In this document: piece after piece, positions 54,760-63,024 of the stretch
Layout: every line of letters begins with the position of its first letter
Numbering within the stretch: position 1 is the stretch's first letter
DNA from: Symmachiella dynata
GTDB lineage: Bacteria > Planctomycetota > Planctomycetia > Planctomycetales > Planctomycetaceae
Direction of reading: 5' to 3'
Assembly: GCF_007747995.1 (NCBI RefSeq)
Contig: NZ_CP036276.1
Span: 4,889,001 to 4,953,000 of the forward strand
Length of the DNA: 64,000 nucleotides
The notes under the pieces: generated by a model
The model's database searches: none
What the model was told of the DNA's origin: nothing
What the model saw: only the letters and a program-made list of their open reading frames with translations
Made by a program: the position numbers and the translations under genes

Positions 54760-55689
54760 TTGTACAGACGAAACGAATCCATCTTGAGCATTCATCAAAT
54801 CACCGAATTCGCGGCAATGATCGCCGCGCAGAGTCGTTCGTTCATCGAATTTCCGCAACCGCTCGGCGACGAGCAACTGCAAGTCTGCTGGCAGGCAACG
54901 CGGTGCCGATTGATTGACGAACTACGGCGGATCGATGCCTGCATCGAGGAGGAGACATCTCCTGAAAACGATGCGCATCCCAACGAATCATTGTGGGACC
55001 GTTTGGGACCGCTGCTCGAGGAGGTGTTTGCGACGGAGATGCTGACCCGCGTCTGGAGCGGTGTGTTGGCCGCGCGGGATCGGCTGCACCCAACGTGCGG
55101 TTATGGTGCTGTGGCCCTCAATATCTTGGTTCTACAATTGAAGGTCCGGCAACGAGCCTTGCGGCTATTGGTCGACGGCGCCGCAAACGACAAGGATGTC
55201 CAACGCATCGCCGCCACGGACCGTACGCGGCGCAAGCTCGAACGTTGGACCGATTTGCTGTTGGCTGAGATGGTGCTGCGAGATGAGGTGGTCGACTACG
55301 CGTGCGATGCGCGTCGTGCCCGCGAATTTGGTGTTGATTATTTCCAAAATCAAACACACACCACTTACCACGCGACCTGGACCCTGCTCATCGCCGGCAT
55401 GCGTGCGGCATTCCCAGCGGCCGACGAGGCAAACACGGACACCGACTCGCTCCCAGAAGATCTGTTTCGCGCCATCTTAGCCTGTCTACCGGTCGATGGA
55501 TTTCTTGAGGATGGGCCCTCGTTGTCGCTGCGTTCGACACGCAACAAACGCATCCACCTGAAGTCCGATCGCTTTCCGTCGGACGCCATCGCGGGGATGA
55601 CACCGAGGATTACGAAACCGCGCGCCCCAAAAGTTTCCCGACCGGCCGATGGAATCAGCTTTTCTCAACTACGACGTCCCCAAGATTGA
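54760..55689 (+). CDS. Conserved hypothetical protein, mainly helical
   Basis: 309 residues from a TTG at 54760; other in-frame starts are TTG at 54784 and the first ATG at about 54823, so the N-terminus is uncertain. It is largely alpha-helical with many Arg and Glu (KVRQRALRLLVDGAANDKDV; TRRKLERWTDLLLAEMVLRD), and the C-terminal 50 residues are basic and low complexity. There is no export signal and no family I recognise. A hairpin lies downstream before greA. Confidence 0.65.
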   Translation: MYRRNESILSIHQITEFAAMIAAQSRSFIEFPQPLGDEQLQVCWQATRCRLIDELRRIDACIEEETSPENDAHPNESLWDRLGPLLEEVFATEMLTRVWSGVLAARDRLHPTCGYGAVALNILVLQLKVRQRALRLLVDGAANDKDVQRIAATDRTRRKLERWTDLLLAEMVLRDEVVDYACDARRAREFGVDYFQNQTHTTYHATWTLLIAGMRAAFPAADEANTDTDSLPEDLFRAILACLPVDGFLEDGPSLSLRSTRNKRIHLKSDRFPSDAIAGMTPRITKPRAPKVSRPADGISFSQLRRPQD

Positions 55690-56063
55690 GTCAACGATCT
55701 TGACCGACGGGTGGCAGTCCCTTAATAATGGGGATCCACCGGCAGAAGCGCGTGGTTTTGCCCTTTGTTTTGATGAGGGCAAACATCGCCACACGCCGGT
55801 TTTTTAACCGGCAGTAGACTGCCCTAGCATTTTCGTACACGATTCGCCAAAATACCCGTTCGTCGCAACTGCGATTGAATTGACACAATTTGAAAATCCC
55901 GCTGCCCAAGGAACAATTGCTCCTTGGGCAGTTTGCTATCTATCACAGATGTTTTTGCGCCGTGCACTCGCACAATGACCGCGAGTCGTGCGGCCTGGAG
56001 TCGGAGGCGGTGGCATCGCCGACCGCGCCGGCAAAATTTCGAATCTTGCAGTGAGTAATTGTT
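55690..56063. other. Spacer with hairpins upstream of greA
   Basis: No gene. TTTGCCCT-N-AGGGCAAA (about 55757-55783) and the larger hairpin at 55902-55931 are present. The greA promoter should be here. Confidence 0.5.
55902..55931 (+). terminator. Stem-loop upstream of greA
   Basis: CTGCCCAAGGA and TCCTTGGGCAG pair perfectly around ACAATTGC and are followed by TTTGC. It probably terminates the upstream gene, though it could act as a leader hairpin for greA. Confidence 0.55.
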
Positions 56064-56549
56064 ATGGAGAAACAACCGATTTCGCGTGAGGGTTTTGACA
56101 AAATCCGCGAGGACGTGCGGCGGATGGAAGAGGAAGAAATGCCTTTCATCGCCGAAAAAATCGCCGAGGCCCGCGCCGAAGGAGATTTGAGTGAAAACGC
56201 GGAGTATCATGCGCAGCGGGAAGCACAAGGGCTTCTGCAGGCCAAGATCAATCAACTGCGCACAAAACTCGCCGATTCCTATATCGTTGATAAAAGCAAG
56301 TTGCCCAAGGGGATTGTCACGTTTGGCTCCGTGGTGACGATCAAAGACCTTTCCGACGACATGGAAGAAAAATACGAATTCGTCGGCCCCGGTGAAGACG
56401 ACTATACGGGTGAGATCATGAAAATCCTCACCAGTAGTCCGTTGGCAACCGCGCTCATGGGGAAAAAACCGGGCGACAAAGTCGAAGTCCCGCTCCCGAA
56501 AGGGACAGCGGAGTACGAAGTCGTTGCCATCGATGATTCCGACGACTAA
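56064..56549 (+). CDS. greA: Transcription elongation factor GreA
   Basis: 161 residues, near the usual length. GreA rescues backtracked RNA polymerase by stimulating transcript cleavage. The N-terminal coiled coil carries the conserved acidic tip region ([20 protein letters not shown]), and the C-terminal FKBP-like domain contains [11 protein letters not shown] and the [20 protein letters not shown] segment. All signature residues look intact. It is transcribed with, and about 100 bases before, the DapA-like gene. Confidence 0.95.
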   Translation: MEKQPISREGFDKIREDVRRMEEEEMPFIAEKIAEARAEGDLSENAEYHAQREAQGLLQAKINQLRTKLADSYIVDKSKLPKGIVTFGSVVTIKDLSDDMEEKYEFVGPGEDDYTGEIMKILTSSPLATALMGKKPGDKVEVPLPKGTAEYEVVAIDDSDD

Positions 56550-56645
56550 GCCGCAGAGAATCGTCGCTCCAGGACGCCGGCGCACGCGGTCTGTACCCCA
56601 GTCTCCCACTGAATTGCTCTCCATGAAGTAAGGAAACGTCGTTCC

Positions 56646-57602
56646 ATGTCGCCTGATTTTCGTCCGTCTGAAATGATTCGACCACAGCGGAAGCTGACCG
56701 GTATCTCCGCAATCTTGCTACCGTTCACCGAAGCGGGTGATGTGGACTGGACCGCGCTGCAAGCGCATATTCTCCGCACGGCGGAAACCGGTTTGATGCC
56801 CGCAGTCAATATGGACACCGGGTTTCTCAACCTAATCGACGAACCGACAAAGCTCCGCGTGCTGGAAATGACGCGGGAAGTTCTGCACGGCGCGCCGTTT
56901 TGCGCCGGCGCCTATTCCGCCGATGAACCGGGCGCTGCTTGGTGCGCCGATGAATACTTACGGCAAATGGAGTTGATTCAGCAACACGGCGGCATGCCGG
57001 TGATTTTTCAATCCTACGGACTGACCGGTCAATCCTCGGCAGAGATCGTCACCGCCTATGAACAACTCGCCGCCGGTTGCGACCGTTTTCTGGCCTTCGA
57101 ACTGACCGAGGACCTGCTGCCGTTCGGGAAGACTTACGATCTCGAAACCTATGCGGCTCTGTTAAAGATTCCCCAATGCGTGGGTGCAAAGCATTCCTCG
57201 TTTCGCCGTGAACCGGAATGGCAACGCCTCAAATTGCGCGACGAATTACGTCCTGACTTCAAAGTCTACACCGGCAACGACCTGGCAATCGACATGGTGA
57301 TGTACGGCAGCGATTACCTGTTGGGCTTAAGCACATTTGGCCCCGATTATTTCGCCCGCCGCGATGCCTATTGGTTGGCGGGAGACGCGCGGTTTTATGA
57401 ACTCAATGATTGGCTGCAGTATCTGGGAATGTTTGCTTTCCGTGACCCCAGCCCCGCTTACAAGCATTCCGCGGCACAGTTTTTGAAATTGCGAGGTTGG
57501 ATCCCCTGCGATAACACCTGCCCCGGCAGCCCAACCCGCCCCGATTCGGATGTGCCGATTTTGGCCGAGATCATGCGAAAACTCGATGCCCTGATTGCGT
57601 AA
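56646..57602 (+). CDS. Dihydrodipicolinate synthase/N-acetylneuraminate lyase family protein
   Basis: 318 residues of TIM-barrel aldolase. AAGGAAACG precedes the ATG. The Schiff-base lysine is K182 (VGAKHSSFRRE), and the usual GTTGE-like loop is replaced by NMDTGF, so it is not a canonical DapA. It is more likely one of the family's 2-keto-acid lyases or dehydratases; the substrate is unknown. No catabolic partner gene lies next to it apart from greA upstream and a convergent transporter. Confidence 0.85.
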   Translation: MSPDFRPSEMIRPQRKLTGISAILLPFTEAGDVDWTALQAHILRTAETGLMPAVNMDTGFLNLIDEPTKLRVLEMTREVLHGAPFCAGAYSADEPGAAWCADEYLRQMELIQQHGGMPVIFQSYGLTGQSSAEIVTAYEQLAAGCDRFLAFELTEDLLPFGKTYDLETYAALLKIPQCVGAKHSSFRREPEWQRLKLRDELRPDFKVYTGNDLAIDMVMYGSDYLLGLSTFGPDYFARRDAYWLAGDARFYELNDWLQYLGMFAFRDPSPAYKHSAAQFLKLRGWIPCDNTCPGSPTRPDSDVPILAEIMRKLDALIA

Positions 57603-57679
57603 CGCCCAGGCTGCCGCTCGTTTCCGCTTTGGCAGCTTCTGCAGCTATCGTCTGGTCGACGTGTGAACTTCCTGTTTGC

Positions 57680-59284
57680 TTATAGCTGAGAAATCAACAC
57701 CGGCGCCAGAATCGTCATCAGGATCAGCGCCAGCGGATAGACGGCGGCGTAGCTGGTCGAAGGGATACTGGAATCGACCATCGACGTGACCGCGCCCAAG
57801 CCGGGGGTCGACGTCATCGCTCCGCAGATACCTCCTGCGGCTTCCAGTCGGCCGAGGCGGCATACATATTTTGCCAGCAGAACGCCCACTGCGAGGGGAA
57901 CGATCACAATGATCACCGCCCCCAACGGCAGAACGACTCCGTATCGCTGAATCACGGAGAATAACTGGCCGCCGGCTTGCGCACCGGCCTGAGCGAGGAA
58001 TAGCGACAGCCCGATTTCCGAGAGCAGAAACCGTGCTGCGCGAGGCATCCATCCCGCAATCGGCCCAATGTGCCCCATGTGCCCTAACACCAACCCGACG
58101 AGCAATGGTCCTCCGGCCAAACCGAGGGATACGGAAAGTGTGCCAAATGCAAAATTCACATGCCCAACTAAGATTCCCAATGTCAAACCCAACAGAAGGC
58201 TGATCAGGTCGGTCTCCTCCAGAGTTCGCTCTCGATGCCCAGCGAATTCGACAAACTGTTCCAGTCCTCTCAACTCTCCCACAGCGGTCAAAGCATCGCC
58301 AGATTGTAGGATTTCCGAGGGACTGGGAACAAATTCCACATCCTGCCGAGTGATCCGGGAAATGGTCACACCAAATTTCGAAAGCAGGTGCAGTTGTTTT
58401 AGCGATTGGCCAATGACGTTTTTCGAAGTGACGACGACACGGCGGTGTTGCCGTTCAACATCCAACACATAATCCACATCTTGGCATTCCTGCCCCAACA
58501 CTTCCACGACTTCAGGGATGTGGCATTTGGCACCCACCACGAGAATCCGCTGTCCTGTTTCCAATTGAAACGACGCAGGTGGGGGCTGCAGTTTGTCATT
58601 GACCATGACTCGCGAGATTTGACAATTGGCCTTGGCAAAAATAGCGAGATCGCGTGATCGTTTGCCGGCAACGTTTGGATTGGTCACGTCCACTAGCACG
58701 CGCGTAATGGAGCGGTCCAGCGGTGTGTTGCCATTGATACCATACGTGGAACTGGATCGATCGGGCAGCAACCGCGGCAGGATGTTGATAAACAACACGA
58801 CTCCCACAACCCCAAACGGATAGGCGATGCCGAAGCCAACGGCTACCTCTGTATCCAACGGAAGTCGTTCGGAGGCAGCGGCGAGCGCCGGCGTACTGGT
58901 GAGCGCCCCGGCAAATAATCCCGCAGCCAGTCCCGGACTGAGCCCCAGCATTTCGGCGACGCCCCAGGCAATCAGGCCCGCTGAAATGATCATGCAGACA
59001 GCCAGCATGATCAGTGACCGACCTCGCTGTAAAAACATTCCGAGAAAACTGGGCCCGGCACCGATTCCCAGGCAATAGACGAATAACACAATCCCAACGG
59101 TGCCTGCGGTCTGTGGGACAGCGTACCCCAAGTGCCCAGCCGCTAACGCGACGAAGACGACGCCAGAGGTTCCCAGCGAAATCCCTCGCCAGGTAATGCG
59201 TCCCAGCATCAATCCGAGGCATATCACCCCGAACAAGGTGACTATCTCTTCTGTTGACTCACTCACAGTTGTCGGCTCCATCAT
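57680..59284 (-). CDS. Aspartate:alanine exchanger (AAE) family transporter
   Basis: 534 residues. The pattern is two sets of membrane segments around two central RCK_C (TrkA-C) domains (about 205-370; PPPASFQLETGQRILVVGAK, and FVPSPSEILQSGDALTAVGE). Conserved transport signatures GLFAGALTSTPALAAASERL and GGICGAMTSTPGLGAVTSMV are duplicated, marking the two halves. Family members exchange aspartate for alanine or transport other small anions. Convergent with the DapA-like gene, with about 77 bases between stops. Confidence 0.92.
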   Translation of the reverse strand: MMEPTTVSESTEEIVTLFGVICLGLMLGRITWRGISLGTSGVVFVALAAGHLGYAVPQTAGTVGIVLFVYCLGIGAGPSFLGMFLQRGRSLIMLAVCMIISAGLIAWGVAEMLGLSPGLAAGLFAGALTSTPALAAASERLPLDTEVAVGFGIAYPFGVVGVVLFINILPRLLPDRSSSTYGINGNTPLDRSITRVLVDVTNPNVAGKRSRDLAIFAKANCQISRVMVNDKLQPPPASFQLETGQRILVVGAKCHIPEVVEVLGQECQDVDYVLDVERQHRRVVVTSKNVIGQSLKQLHLLSKFGVTISRITRQDVEFVPSPSEILQSGDALTAVGELRGLEQFVEFAGHRERTLEETDLISLLLGLTLGILVGHVNFAFGTLSVSLGLAGGPLLVGLVLGHMGHIGPIAGWMPRAARFLLSEIGLSLFLAQAGAQAGGQLFSVIQRYGVVLPLGAVIIVIVPLAVGVLLAKYVCRLGRLEAAGGICGAMTSTPGLGAVTSMVDSSIPSTSYAAVYPLALILMTILAPVLISQL

Positions 59285-59692
59285 TGTCAGTAGACAAAGT
59301 CCGCAAATGACGTGCCGCGGTATGGCGTTCCGCCATCAGTTTTGGCCTGCCACAATATTCGTCCCACAGATACACTGGTTTCAGCACGAAGAAACTAACG
59401 CCATTTTTCTCTGACTCAACTGTCGGCTGATGCTGCCGCTCTTAGTGAAAACAGTATGTGCGCAGAATTTGTGCAGATGTCTAGTCGTCCTTGAAGAAAC
59501 TTTGGTACTCAAATTCTTCGCAAACCTAGCTGAGACTAGAAGGACTATCGGATCAATGCGCTGTTTGCCTGTAATTTCCGAGTCTTACTAAATTTTTGAG
59601 GAACTGTTTCATACGGATCATCGTCTCACTCCTCGAAGTTGCTGGTCACATCACTTCAGCACGTTCTCCCAATCCGCTCACGGAGGTGAAGC
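59285..59692. other. Divergent spacer, no gene seen
   Basis: About 400 bases between divergent genes. A perfect GGAGGTGA ribosome site lies at the right end for the VIT/VWA gene. No strong repeat or RNA gene was seen. Confidence 0.55.
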
Positions 59693-62041
59693 ATGTTGCG
59701 CTATCGTAGTCTCCCGTTCATCGTCGGCCTGATTTGTCTGTTCGCCTCAGCCAGCGCAAATGCCCAAGTGATCGTGATTAACCCCGAGCGCGATCGGGTT
59801 GCCCGCCCCAGCCCGCGGCCGATCCGGCAGGACTACGAGATCAAATCGGTCGATATCCAAGCCGATATCCGCGATCAGGCGGCCGAGGTTCAGGTCTCGC
59901 AAATCTTCGCCAATAAAAGCAGCCGTACCTTGCAGGCGACTCTCTTTTTTCCGTTGCCCGATGAGGCCACGATCAGTGGATTGACGTTGATTGTCGACGG
60001 AAAAGAATTGCCCGGTCGGTTATTACCCAAGGATGAAGCGCGGCGGATCTATGAAGACATCGTCCGCCGCAGCCAAGACCCCGCTTTGCTGGAATATATG
60101 GGCCGTGGATTGTTTCGCACGAGCGTATTTCCCGTCCCCCCCAATGCCCAGCGCAAGGTCGAGATTCGTTATTCGCAATTGCTCAAAAAAAGCGACGGAC
60201 TGGTTGACTTCTCACTGCCGTTGGGCAACTCCAAGCACTCCACCAAACCAATCAAACAATTGAATCTCACAGTCCGCGTGCAGGCGAACGAGGGGATCAA
60301 AACCATCTACAGCCCGTCGCACGATGTGAACATCGAGCGTCCCGAGTCCAAGCGGGCGGTTTGTAAAACCACGCTGACCGACGTCGCCGCTGCTGACGAT
60401 TTTCGTCTGTTGTTCGGCACTGAGAGTGGGCCGGTCGGAATGAACGTAATCAGTTATCGCCCCGACAAGTCCCAGGACGGCTATTTTTTGCTGTTGGCTG
60501 CGCCGGAAATTGCCGCCGCCGATGCCCAAGTAGTCCCCAAAACGGTGGTGTTCGTCGTGGATCGTTCCGGGAGTATGAGCGGACAAAAATTTGAACAGGT
60601 TCGCAAAGCTTTGCGCTTCGTCCTGGATCGACTCGGCCCCGAGGACCTATTCAATATCGTCGCCTACGATTCCAAAGTCGATGCCTTCCGACCGGAATTG
60701 CAACGGGCGGACGAAGCGACGATTGCGCAAGCCCGCGGTTTTGTCGATGGGCTTTATGCCGGCGGTAGTACGAATATCGATGGGGCACTGCAAAAATCAC
60801 TGGAGATGCTCACCAACGCCGACCGCCCGAACTATGTTTTGTTTTTGACCGATGGTCTGCCGACGGTCGGCGAGCAGAACGATGTAAAAATTGCCGCAAA
60901 GGCCAAAGTGGCCAACACGGTTCGCGCTCGGATGTTCAACTTTGGCGTTGGTTTCGACGTCAATAGCCGCCTGCTGGATCGACTGTCGCGTGAACAGCGC
61001 GGACAATCGATTTACGTGCGTCCCAACGAAGACATCGAAGCCCAGGTCGCCACGCTGTATAACCGCATCGCCGCGCCGGTACTGACCGATCTGGCTATTG
61101 AATTTTTATTCGAAGCGAAACCCGATCCGGCAACAGCAACACCCATCGCCCGGACCTACCCGCAGGAGTTGAATGATTTGTTTCGCGGCGAGCAACTGAT
61201 CTGGGTCGGACGCTATCGCAAAAGCGGCGCAACCAAGGTCAAACTGACAGGCAAAGTCGGTGCGGAGCCACGCAGTTTTGAATTCGATGCCGCTCTGGTC
61301 GAACATTCGGGAGACGAGACAAACGGCTTTGTCGAAAAGCTGTGGGCATTGCGGCGGATCGGTGAGATACTGGACGATTTGGACCTCAACGGCCAGAACA
61401 AAGAGCTGGTCGACGAGCTAGTCGCCCTCTCTATCAAGCACGGCATATTGACCCCCTACACATCGTTTCTAGCAGATGAGGAAACCGACTTGATGCAGCA
61501 TCGCCAGAATGCTCAGCGAGCAGAGGACAATATCGATTTGAAATTTCGCCGCAGAGTATCAGGAAGTGACGCCTTCTACGGTCGCCGTGGTAAGGCCGCA
61601 CTAAAAACAGCCAACCGGCTTCCTGGAATACAGCAGAGAGGTGGGATTGGCGGTGGCGGCGGGTTTGGCGGTGGCGGTGGGATTGGTGGCGGAATTGGCG
61701 GGAATTTACCGAGCTTGGCACCCTCTGTCGACCGGCGAAATACACGGCGAGCAATGCCTCTGGATGGCGAATCCGATAGCGAGTCGGCAGATGCAGCAGA
61801 AACCGTCCGCAACATCGGTCAAAAGACATTTTTCCAACGCGACGGTCTGTGGCGGGATTCCACAGTCACGGCCGAACAGGAAAAACAAGCCAAGAAAATC
61901 GTGCAGTTCAGTACCGAATACTTCGATCTGGCAGCAACGCACGGCAAAGAATTGGGCAAGTACCTGGCATTTCGAGAGCCGGTATTGATTAACCTGCGAG
62001 GGAAAACTTACCGCATCGACCCGCCGGGGGATGCGAAGTAG
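59693..62041 (+). CDS. Secreted VIT and von Willebrand A domain protein
   Basis: 782 residues with a signal peptide (LPFIVGLICLFASASANA). The VIT domain spans about 45-165 (ATLFFPLPDEATISGLTLIV; ARRIYEDIVRRSQDPALLEY). The VWA domain follows with the MIDAS motif D290-x-S292-x-S294 (VVDRSGSMSGQ). A Gly-rich stretch (about 650-672) forms a flexible linker before the C-terminal region. Such proteins resemble inter-alpha-trypsin inhibitor heavy chains and are thought to mediate protein binding at the envelope. It ends 10 bases before the convergent Rrf2 gene. Confidence 0.9.
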   Translation: MLRYRSLPFIVGLICLFASASANAQVIVINPERDRVARPSPRPIRQDYEIKSVDIQADIRDQAAEVQVSQIFANKSSRTLQATLFFPLPDEATISGLTLIVDGKELPGRLLPKDEARRIYEDIVRRSQDPALLEYMGRGLFRTSVFPVPPNAQRKVEIRYSQLLKKSDGLVDFSLPLGNSKHSTKPIKQLNLTVRVQANEGIKTIYSPSHDVNIERPESKRAVCKTTLTDVAAADDFRLLFGTESGPVGMNVISYRPDKSQDGYFLLLAAPEIAAADAQVVPKTVVFVVDRSGSMSGQKFEQVRKALRFVLDRLGPEDLFNIVAYDSKVDAFRPELQRADEATIAQARGFVDGLYAGGSTNIDGALQKSLEMLTNADRPNYVLFLTDGLPTVGEQNDVKIAAKAKVANTVRARMFNFGVGFDVNSRLLDRLSREQRGQSIYVRPNEDIEAQVATLYNRIAAPVLTDLAIEFLFEAKPDPATATPIARTYPQELNDLFRGEQLIWVGRYRKSGATKVKLTGKVGAEPRSFEFDAALVEHSGDETNGFVEKLWALRRIGEILDDLDLNGQNKELVDELVALSIKHGILTPYTSFLADEETDLMQHRQNAQRAEDNIDLKFRRRVSGSDAFYGRRGKAALKTANRLPGIQQRGGIGGGGGFGGGGGIGGGIGGNLPSLAPSVDRRNTRRAMPLDGESDSESADAAETVRNIGQKTFFQRDGLWRDSTVTAEQEKQAKKIVQFSTEYFDLAATHGKELGKYLAFREPVLINLRGKTYRIDPPGDAK

Positions 62042-62051
62042 CAGTTTGCGG

Positions 62052-62501
62052 TTAGCTCAGATTGACGAGGTTACTATTCGCCGACTCGCACAGCGGCTTG
62101 CTGCCGTTCGAGTCAGCCAAGACCTCGGCCAGTGTGGTGTTGGCAAATGCCTGCTCGACCGTCTTAATGGCATTGTCCATACGGCGATGCAACGGGCAAA
62201 GCCGCGTTCCGTGGCTCGCAATATCCAGCGGGCAGGTCTCGATGCGACGAATCGGGTCGACTGCGTTGACGACTTCCAACAGCGATAAGTCTTCAGGATT
62301 TTTGGCCAAGGTGAATCCGCCATTGGGTCCGCGCTGCGAGTGAACCAACCCAGCGCGATTCAAACTCGCCATCACCTTCGACAGATAAGCGGCGGGTACC
62401 TTGGTCACTTTGGCAATCTGCACATTGGTTTGTGCGGCGGGCGCTTCATTCGCCAAACTGACGATCGCCCGCAGAGCGTATTCAACCGTTTGCGATAACA
62501 T
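62052..62501 (-). CDS. Rrf2 family transcriptional regulator
   Basis: 149 residues. The winged helix (MLSQTVEYALRAIVSLANEA, then VPAAYLSKVMASLNRAGLVH) and the wing SQRGPNGGFTLAKNPEDLSL are typical. The sensing loop has only two cysteines, in IETCPLDIASHGTRLCPLH, rather than the three of IscR or NsrR, with nearby His residues that could serve as ligands. It probably senses iron-sulfur, NO or redox state; the target is not visible. Confidence 0.92.
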   Translation of the reverse strand: MLSQTVEYALRAIVSLANEAPAAQTNVQIAKVTKVPAAYLSKVMASLNRAGLVHSQRGPNGGFTLAKNPEDLSLLEVVNAVDPIRRIETCPLDIASHGTRLCPLHRRMDNAIKTVEQAFANTTLAEVLADSNGSKPLCESANSNLVNLS

Positions 62502-62840
62502 CCCGTTTCATCCCTTTCAAGCGCTGGCCCGGCATACCTAGTGCACAATGCATCCCCATCGATGAGGTGTGACGCCTTAGCGCCTCAGTCTGTTCAGCAG
62601 TTTGGGGGGAAGTTGCCGCAAACTCGTTTTCCATGTCTCCCTCTCAAGGAGATCCCCCCGCCTTTACAAAAACGATCTTAGACAGTCCCCGGTAACATGA
62701 AAAGCCCGAGTGACGGACCCACTCGCTTTGCAACAGCCCCCTACTCCACAGCACCGGCCCCCCCCGTGCCAAGCCGACTCAGGTAACCGTCTTTCCGTAT
62801 TGCAAACGATCAGCGTTTTTTGAATGGTGCGGAATAAATT

Positions 62841-62992
62841 TAGCCACAGATTGAACACAGATGAAACACGGATAAAAAGACAAAAGTAAAAAACTATACC
62901 ATCTGCCTTTCATTCCCATACGAAGTTGGGGAACGAGGAAAAACATCTTTTTCAGCTTGATCTGTGTTTCATCTGTGTTCAATCTGTGGCTA
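62841..62992. mobile_element. MITE-like long inverted-repeat element
   Basis: Arms of 33 bases (62841-62873 and 62960-62992) match at 32 positions as inverted repeats; each contains CACAGATTGAACACAGATGA. The 86-base interior carries a diverged copy of the REP-like palindrome. No coding capacity. I see no clear target-site duplication. Confidence 0.75.
62912..62937. repeat. REP-like palindrome, diverged copy inside the MITE-like element
   Basis: ATTCCCATACGAAGTTGGGG followed by AACGAGG resembles the perfect copy at 50648 and shares its GGGAACGAG end. Confidence 0.6.
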
Positions 62993-63024
62993 GATAACCT
63001 CCATACCACGCATCTCAAAGCCGG

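Larger units (their letters stand above)
62502..63024. other. Spacer containing a MITE-like element
   Basis: About 520 bases without a gene. The right half is dominated by the 152-base inverted-repeat element at 62841-62992; nothing else was identified. Confidence 0.6.
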
